From contig NC_091112.1 of NCBI RefSeq assembly GCF_024713975.1, forward strand, positions 3,351,001-3,415,000: a stretch of DNA of 64,000 bases. Direction: 5' to 3'. The notes under the pieces were generated by a model. It had not been told where the DNA came from, ran no database searches, and saw nothing but the letters and a program-made list of their open reading frames with translations. The position numbers were made by a program, and so were the translations under genes. Source of the stretch: Paralichthys olivaceus. Lineage: Eukaryota; Chordata; Actinopteri; Pleuronectiformes; Paralichthyidae. Positions 58,478 to 64,000 of the stretch are shown piece after piece; the first letter of the stretch is position 1; each line of letters starts with the position of its first letter.

Positions 58478-61400
58478 GGGGGGAAAAAAAATTCAGCTTT
58501 GAAAAGCTGAATTCATGGGATGCCTTTGTTTGAAAAGAGTGTAGCGGATAATTGATAACCACAAAATGTTCCAGCGTTATGGGGCAACATCTGCACAACG
58601 CCTGCACCAACCCAAGAGAAAAACTGCTACTACAGCTACTCTCCAAACCTCACTGAGCTCAATATGGTTTCTGACTCGCTCGGCCCGCGGTGCTATCGGA
58701 GATAAACAACCTGAGAACTTCGACCGCGCTGACCCAGCGCCCCTCTCCAGCTCCCTCGTCCCAGCATCGCACAAGTCTTACGGTTCGTATTTATTTAGCC
58801 ACGGTCTACACAAACCATTACTTTCCCAGAACAGACACAACACAGAGCAGTCAATGACACGGAGGTGGTGTGCTGCGCAGGGCCGAGGCTGCCGAGGGGG
58901 ATCGAGCAATACACAATACAGTTATTTGTCATGTTGGGTTTATAAAGGGAATCAAACAGCTCCTTGTGCTCCTTAATTGGGGCTGGGTGGAGTGAAACTC
59001 TGGTGCCCAGAGTGAAACAGCGGGGTGGCGTGTGCCCAAGCCCTCATAACGTACAGTAAATATAAACACATGCTCCGCTCGGGCCGATGTGGCACGCTGA
59101 AAGAGTTCCCTTGTCCTCCGACTGAAACTTCTTCCTTCCTACCGCCCAGAAAACACGTGGACTTGGGAAGTCGTCGCTGCGGTGTGGGCGGAGTTCAGAC
59201 GAGACCAACTCCGGACTGAAAACAAGGCGGCAGATACTGACATCCACTAACGTCCACCGTGACAACAATTCACTCAAGTAGAAGTTAAAAAAAAAGGCTC
59301 ATTAACTTCTCTACATGAGTGAAAGTACTTGCTTTTAAATATGCTTAACGTAGTACAAGTTAAATCCATCGTTAGAGCTGAGAGTCTCTTGTGAATCCAT
59401 TTCAGAAGATTCTCCTTCAACTTATTCTCGTTTAATAGCTTAACGAAGAGTTACGCGCAACAATCCAACGCAAATGTCCAGCAACACAAACGATCCTGTG
59501 TATGTGACACCCTAAAGCAAAATGGCGGCGATCCCTGTGTTCTTGGTAGAACACGTAATAATCTAAGAAAGTTGGGGGTGGGGTCTAATGCTACCCGCCC
59601 GCTCTCATTGGTTCCCGTCTTGTGATTAAATATAAAAAACAATGGGAGCACGTAACGCAGCTCATTGTAAATATGTGGTGGAGCAGAAAGTACAGATACA
59701 TGTAGTTTGTACTTAGCTACAGTATCTAAGTGAAAGTACTCGGTTACATCCCATCGCTGGCTGTGCTAACCTACAGCTACGGAGGCGCCCGACACTGCAC
59801 GATGTCCTTGCGGGTGCAGCGCTCTCATCCAGAACCCCGTCTCCGAACGAGATTTTTATGAATCATACACTGTAATTTATGAAAACATAATCCCCGCTGT
59901 TTATGTGGCTGTAATTGATTTGTTTATGAAAACAGCCATTGTTCTCCGAAGTGTCTGAAGCAGCCAAACCACCGAATGGCTCCGAGTGGAAGTCATTGTT
60001 TTATGAACGAAACCCAAAGCCCGCTGACCACGTGCGCCACCAAAGAAAGGCAACTAAACAAAACCACGGCTCGAAGCTAGATGCTAACACGTGAAAAAGA
60101 AAACATCCCAGCGTCCTCCGCTGCTGCTTTACTGTCTCCACTGGGCTTAAAAGGGATGAGGATGGTTATCTGTCGTTTTCTACAGGTAATTCCAGACGCC
60201 ATCTGGCAGCCTTCGCCACGGTAATCCTCCCACAGTTCAATTTTCAGGTCGTCTTACACGTGAGGCTGCTACAATCATTAAGGCAGAAACGGCTGTGGGT
60301 GTTTCAGTCTGGATTTCCAGCTCGTCGGGGCCCAGAGACGAGGAAGTGAAGGAAATGAGTCGACAAAAATCTCAACGTTTGCGTTCGATGGTTCGGCGTC
60401 AGATCTTCAACGTTAAAATAGTAGAGGTCTGTGTGTGGATAGTGTGTTTTTAGGTTTATCAGGTTTTATATCCATGTATTTGTTGCTGTTACGCTCCGAG
60501 TTGCTGAACAAATTCTTTTATTATTATTTATTTTTTAATCATTATTATTTATACTATTATATGAATTATTTTAGTGTTGATTATATATATTTTATCTAAA
60601 CTGTTTTCATGTTGTCTTTTCTGTTTTCAGTCTCTAAATCCTCATTTTCAATTCATTTTTTTAAATCCTATTTTTCTCAATCATTTGTAAAGGACTTTGA
60701 ATTGCATGTGATTAATATGAAAGGTGATTGGTTGATTGATTGATTGGTTACCTCCATTAAGGAGGTTTCGTTTTCACTTCTCTCCAATCGTTGGGATGGA
60801 AAAAAGAAGGATGGGATATAGTCAAAGAAAGAGGAGATACAATTTTGGCACAAAGTTGGGAACCAGATTTCTTTTGAATCACTTTCTTTGACATTGAAAG
60901 ATTTTCAGATTTCCCAGTGAACAGTTCTTGGATCTTGATGAAACAAACGTTATCAGGGGACTGATATCTTGATTGAGGTTTGCACTCAAGTAAAATAAAT
61001 GCTATTCTATTGTTTCATTAAACTTTTCCACTCTGTGTTCAATCTCTGGCCCTCGCTCTGTTTCTCTCTGTTTCTATTTGCAGTGCAGCTTCTCTTCTTA
61101 TAGACGACACATCTCGTGTGAGAACTCTTCCGACGGATCACAACCAGAGCAGTGAACCGCAAAAAGGTGAATAAAGGACAGCGGAGCCTCATTTCACAAA
61201 TGGAGTGACTCAGATTTATCGCAGACTGCATCTTCTGGGCAGGCCGGGGCAAATGAAAGCAAGGTGCGACTGGGTCAGGTTTAGATTACAGGCCCATGTC
61301 TGAAATCTCCAACGACTGATTGGCTGTAACCAGGAGCGACAACTGCACTGATGCTATCTCAAGGTGATTCTACTGGAGGCAGGCGACGGAGGCGTGATCA

Positions 61401-63809
61401 CAGCCGACGCCACTGTCTCCGAGCTCGGACTGAGGAGCAGGTGACAGCGGGCGTCTCCACAGGGGTGAACAGGGATTTCCTTTAGCATGAGTCACGGGCG
61501 GCAACAACAACCCACTCGCAAACATGAATATTAATCCGTGCACGCAGGCAAACACATGCGCTTCTTCCTCTCTTTTCTTTTTTTTCTCCCAAACACTCAG
61601 GCCAGTGTTTCCCCAAGATTCTCATTTGTCAGCAGAGTGGAAACCTCATTAAGAGCACTGGACGCAAAAAATAGAAACCAAAACAAATGAAAGTTCTGGT
61701 TTGTTGGCAGCATCTTCAGGCAGAGTGACCCATCCTGTCTGTAATTGCAGCGGAAACTCTGACACACACACACACAGACACACACACTCGGTTACACGCA
61801 CAGATACATGTTGACACACAACTCTTGGGACTCTTTGCATGTGTCGGTGCCCACATGTTCTCTGACCACAGGGTTTTTTGTGAGCGCGCTTAATTGGAAA
61901 ATTTGCAGGAAAATTGTCCATTGGTAAAATTAAACGCCAAAGCTCTTTATGGCAACGAAATCCACCGCTCTGGATTTATGGGTTTGATCGTTAAACCGTT
62001 TCTCAGAGCTCTGCTTTGGCTCGAGTGAAATAACAGCGAGACCATATTAAATTCTCTGATCACGTCACTTCTACGCGAGGATGCAAATGAGGGGTTTTGC
62101 ATCTTGTATACTTCTTTTATATCGATGACGCCGCTGCTCCCCTGAGATACATGACGTCTCTACTGTATCTATTTTCTTATCTATTCATGCCCAGAGCAGC
62201 TGTAATGAGGAGCAGGTACGATCCACAGGGAACGCACCGCTCTCAGAGTTAATGAACCCAGAGCTGGTGGCACAGAGGCAGCTTGGATAGAGAAGTGGAA
62301 GGATGGAGGGAAGTGAAAAACTCGAGGGAGGGGGGCTAGTGTTGTGGAAGCCTGGCTTAAGGGTGTTTCCATGGTAGGATTGCCCAGGAATCTGATGCTG
62401 GTGCCAGACGCGGGGAAACCCTCATCAAAAACAAGGCAGCACACCCACCGACACCAGGCCAGAGATGCACATGGCCCTAAAGACCGTCAGACTCGGAACC
62501 AGAACCACAGCAGATACTGACCCAGACCAAAACAAAACAACATGAAGCTGCGTGTTTCCTCTTTTTCCCTCGTTGACACTAAACAAACTGAAAATCTACT
62601 TATCGGGGGTTTCGGTCCATCACATTCCTCCTGGCGGCAGAAATAATCTCATCCTCGTCTCAACCTCAATCTATCAGGTTTTGCTGTATTCGACGCAAAA
62701 AACAACAAGCTCGTTCTGGAGCTTTCATCGACATCTAACTCAATATGAGATTATCACTAGAGGGTTTCTTTTTCAGAACTTTGTGGTAAAAGGGAAGAAA
62801 ATGTGTGTGTACATTACATTCACCACTTTATGTTTACACCTGTTTGTTTGTTATTTAGCAGGATTACACAAAAACTACTGGAAGAACGAAACTTGGACGA
62901 AGAGTGCAGTCAGGAAAGAACCCATAAAAGTTTCTGGATCGGTGGGCGGATCCTTTTTCTTTAACATCGCGAGCATTTTTAGACATTGTTGTGAAGCAGA
63001 GAAGATGCATATGTTTTATTTCTCCATCACTGCTCGTCGGTTGGAACGTTCTTTTCTTCTCCTAATTCCGGCAGCAGGATTATTCCTGCCTCCTTACATG
63101 AGAGCTGCTCTTTCCTCTGGAAGAGATCAGGGCTGATCACAGAGGTCGGGCGGAGGGGAACGAGGCAGGCGCTCGGACAATCACTTCTTGTTTTGATAAA
63201 CAATCTCACTCCTCCATTGTGCGGCGCTGGAGGAGGAGGGGTGCAGCCCTGAATTCTTCCTCTCACAGGTGGAACAATGAAAAGGCTTCCCTCTTTTCCT
63301 CGTTTCCTTTTTTCTGAATGAGTCACCGGGCTGATAGGATCATACGTGTTTACATTTCTCAGCCTCGGCCCAAACTGAGTCTCACGTTGCTTTGCTGCAG
63401 CTAATCAAGGAAATTGCTGTTTGTAAACGTCCTGGTATCAACATCTGGGAGCAGTCCCCTCGCCCTCCAAACCAAAATGGCTTGAAGTCAGAAAAAGAGA
63501 AACAAATACTGAGGCCTGGCATGCGTACACAAAAGTGTACGTATCCACACCACGTGCACAGCCACCCACACACATGCACACACCCACACATGCACACGTG
63601 CACACACGCACACACACAAAAACACATGCTGCATTTGTGATCCATTCCTCTGCTGAACAGGCAATGGAAACTTCTGCAAATGTAAATCTGCTGGGTTAAA
63701 AATACTGCGCATTAATGTGCACCACATGTGGCACTCTGGCAAGATGGAGGATATTTTGACGGCGGGAGAGGAGGGAGGGAGCAGTCTTGGGGTTTCTCCA
63801 ACAACGGGA

Positions 63810-63852
<43 letters not shown>

Positions 63853-64000
63853 CTGTACTGAGACGACGCAGCTATTACTCCAAATGTCCTCCTCTTTTAC
63901 CTTGAGCCTTCTCCACAAACACCACTTTGGAGTCGTGCTGGAAGTTGTGTCCGTCGAGGCGCATCCTCTCCCCTCCGTGGGCGGGACACGTCTCCAAGTT
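43561..64000 (-). CDS. nfatc1: NFATc1 transcription factor, last five coding exons (5' part outside the window)
   Basis: Complement exons: 63901-64000 (continues beyond the edge), 56060-56115, 53748-53880, 50683-51297, 43561-43616; phases agree and give 319 residues plus a TAG stop. The first three encode the C-terminal (IPT) half of the Rel-homology region: RMRLDGHNFQHDSKVVF, DGHHLWETEAKIEKD, NSLLVEIPPYRNQRLS, and VNFYVCNGKRKRSQYQRF. The 615-nt exon encodes the Pro/Ser-rich tail, starting PTIKTEPHDDYD and containing SPKLHDLSPSHFSKC. The last exon gives VNEIIRNDLSS and ends. The tail matches NFATC1 rather than NFATC2, C3 or C4 as I know them. Role: calcineurin-activated DNA-binding factor, often with AP-1, in heart valve, osteoclast and lymphocyte programmes. 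The two IK-x-E motifs (IKTE, IKQE) correspond to sumoylation sites known in the long human isoform C. The calcineurin-docking region and DNA-recognition half lie off the right edge. Confidence 0.92.
43745..44040 (+). repeat. Dispersed teleost repeat copy (SINE/MITE-like)
   Basis: The order is ggattatacaaaaaccactg, ttccatgagactcggtgg, gagacactggccaagaaa, gcggatccaggaaatg, ttcctgcatcttgatggga, ggtggaggta. This matches a very common teleost genomic repeat as I remember it. It is the most complete of several copies in the window. Confidence 0.6.
44629..44653 (+). repeat. (AC)n microsatellite
   Basis: Perfect AC run in the nfatc1 last intron. Confidence 0.9.
44817..44848 (+). repeat. (AC)n microsatellite
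   Basis: Perfect AC run about 165 bp from the previous one; the intervening sequence is unrelated. Confidence 0.9.
45030..45510 (-). repeat. Fragmented dispersed-repeat copies
   Basis: Two pieces, about 45040-45140 (cctggatctgccccctgatc) and about 45335-45510 (cctggatctgcaccaaagtt, then aaaacctcattagcggaggt), match the opposite strand of the 43745-type repeat and its GGAGGT end. They are separated by unique DNA. Confidence 0.4.
47328..47346 (+). repeat. Poly-C run
   Basis: About 19 consecutive C in an intron; it could be a sequencing or assembly length uncertainty. Confidence 0.85.
51298..53747 (-). other. nfatc1: nfatc1 intron upstream of the tail exon
   Basis: About 2.4 kb, non-coding. 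It contains a CAG/AAG trinucleotide tract and several A-runs. Nothing gene-like was found; a Gln-rich ORF here is only the CAG repeat. Confidence 0.6.
52387..52425 (+). repeat. (CAG)n(AAG)n trinucleotide repeat
   Basis: About nine CAG units run into about four AAG units in an nfatc1 intron; intronic, so not a polyglutamine gene. Confidence 0.9.
54096..54139 (+). repeat. (GT)n microsatellite
   Basis: Near-perfect GT tract in an nfatc1 intron, with one TTT interruption. Confidence 0.95.
55690..55930. mobile_element. Older AGTACTT-type MITE interrupted by a second MITE
   Basis: The left part has cctttacttaagtacatttt and the right part has tttaagtacttcctctacca then ctgg, resembling the two sides of the common teleost element also seen at 30310-30388. 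The element at 55750-55894 lies between them. Confidence 0.45.
55750..55894 (+). mobile_element. Short MITE with terminal inverted repeats
   Basis: The left end ttaaaggtccagtgtgtaag (55750-55769) and the complement of the right end (ttaaaagtacagtgtgtaga, 55874-55894) form about 20-bp imperfect inverted repeats. The interior (gatttaggtgaaatggga, ctattggcagaatg) matches a frequent teleost repeat as I remember it. At about 145 bp it is probably internally deleted. Confidence 0.6.
58444..58476 (+). repeat. (GAA)n trinucleotide repeat
   Basis: About ten GAA/AAG units in an nfatc1 intron. Confidence 0.9.
59845..60015. promoter_or_regulatory. Candidate intronic enhancer (TTTATG/SOX motif cluster)
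   Basis: Five TTTATG words (twice as TTTATGAAAAC) occur within about 150 bp, together with a CCATTGTTC SOX-type site. Such density resembles conserved developmental non-coding elements. This is inference from motifs only. Confidence 0.25.
60740..60990 (+). repeat. Dispersed teleost repeat copy, diverged
   Basis: The order ttacctccattaaggaggtt, gttcttggatcttgatgaaa, ggggactgatatcttgattg matches the 43745-type family, with its GGAGGT end on the left. Confidence 0.5.
62855..62975 (+). repeat. Dispersed teleost repeat copy, truncated
   Basis: agcaggattacacaaaaact, actgg, gaacccataaaagtttctgg, ggcggatcctttttctttaa and catcgcgagcattttt follow the same order as the copy at 43745. Confidence 0.55.
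63558..63622 (+). repeat. CA-rich imperfect microsatellite
   Basis: CACACA/CATGCACA units, interrupted; nfatc1 intron. Confidence 0.8.
63815..63850 (+). repeat. (AC)n microsatellite
   Basis: Perfect AC tract ending about 50 bp from an nfatc1 exon, on its donor side. Confidence 0.95.

Larger units (their letters stand above)
56116..63900 (-). other. nfatc1: nfatc1 intron at the right of the window
   Basis: About 7.8 kb between the exon at 63901 and the 56-nt exon at 56060. It holds an A-run (about 56384-56400), a GAA repeat, dispersed-repeat copies, CA tracts and two enhancer-like non-coding stretches. No supportable gene or RNA was found. Confidence 0.6.

Overview
The window is vertebrate nuclear DNA, almost certainly from a ray-finned (teleost, probably perciform-type) fish. 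Split genes with GT-AG introns, AATAAA signals, long CA/GT microsatellites, and short teleost-style MITE and SINE-like repeats all point that way. No bacterial, viral or CRISPR feature was seen.

Layout. (1) 2-16228 (+): the 3' part of one giant uninterrupted coding exon of an epiplakin (eppk1)-type plakin. It is dominated by a tandem array of 1,077-bp (359-codon) plakin-repeat units that are almost identical to each other. (2) 18037-21870 (-): fbxl6, a nine-exon F-box/leucine-rich-repeat gene, tail to tail with epiplakin. (3) 22451-22799 (+): a degenerate THAP-domain exon. It is followed by a CCAAT-box promoter and a three-exon gene (24136-27333, +) for an 885-residue protein I do not recognise; the THAP exon may be its lost 5' exon. 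(4) 28112-28490: a 28-bp minisatellite. (5) 29278-32786 and 36126-38417 (+): two tandem riboflavin-transporter genes of the SLC52A2/3 family. (6) 39599-40495 (-): an intronless, motif-poor rhodopsin-like GPCR. (7) 43561-64000 (-): the last five coding exons of nfatc1 (second half of the Rel-homology region, long C-terminal tail and stop), whose large introns hold most of the dispersed repeats.

Epiplakin, FBXL6 and SLC52A2 all lie in human 8q24.3, so the left 40 kb looks like a conserved synteny block. NFATC1 is at human 18q23, so a synteny boundary probably lies between about 38 and 43 kb. The genes are not an operon and share no single pathway: keratin cytolinker, ubiquitin-ligase adaptor, vitamin B2 uptake, orphan receptor, and calcium/calcineurin-responsive transcription factor.

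The most unusual material is the epiplakin array, with recent homogenisation, a 3-unit higher-order period and ancestral residues kept at its edges. Next are the decayed THAP exon that lies in phase with the unknown gene, the atypical GPCR, and an imperfect foldback element near 41.8 kb. All exon boundaries were read by eye from splice consensus and reading phase; no alignment or database search was run.
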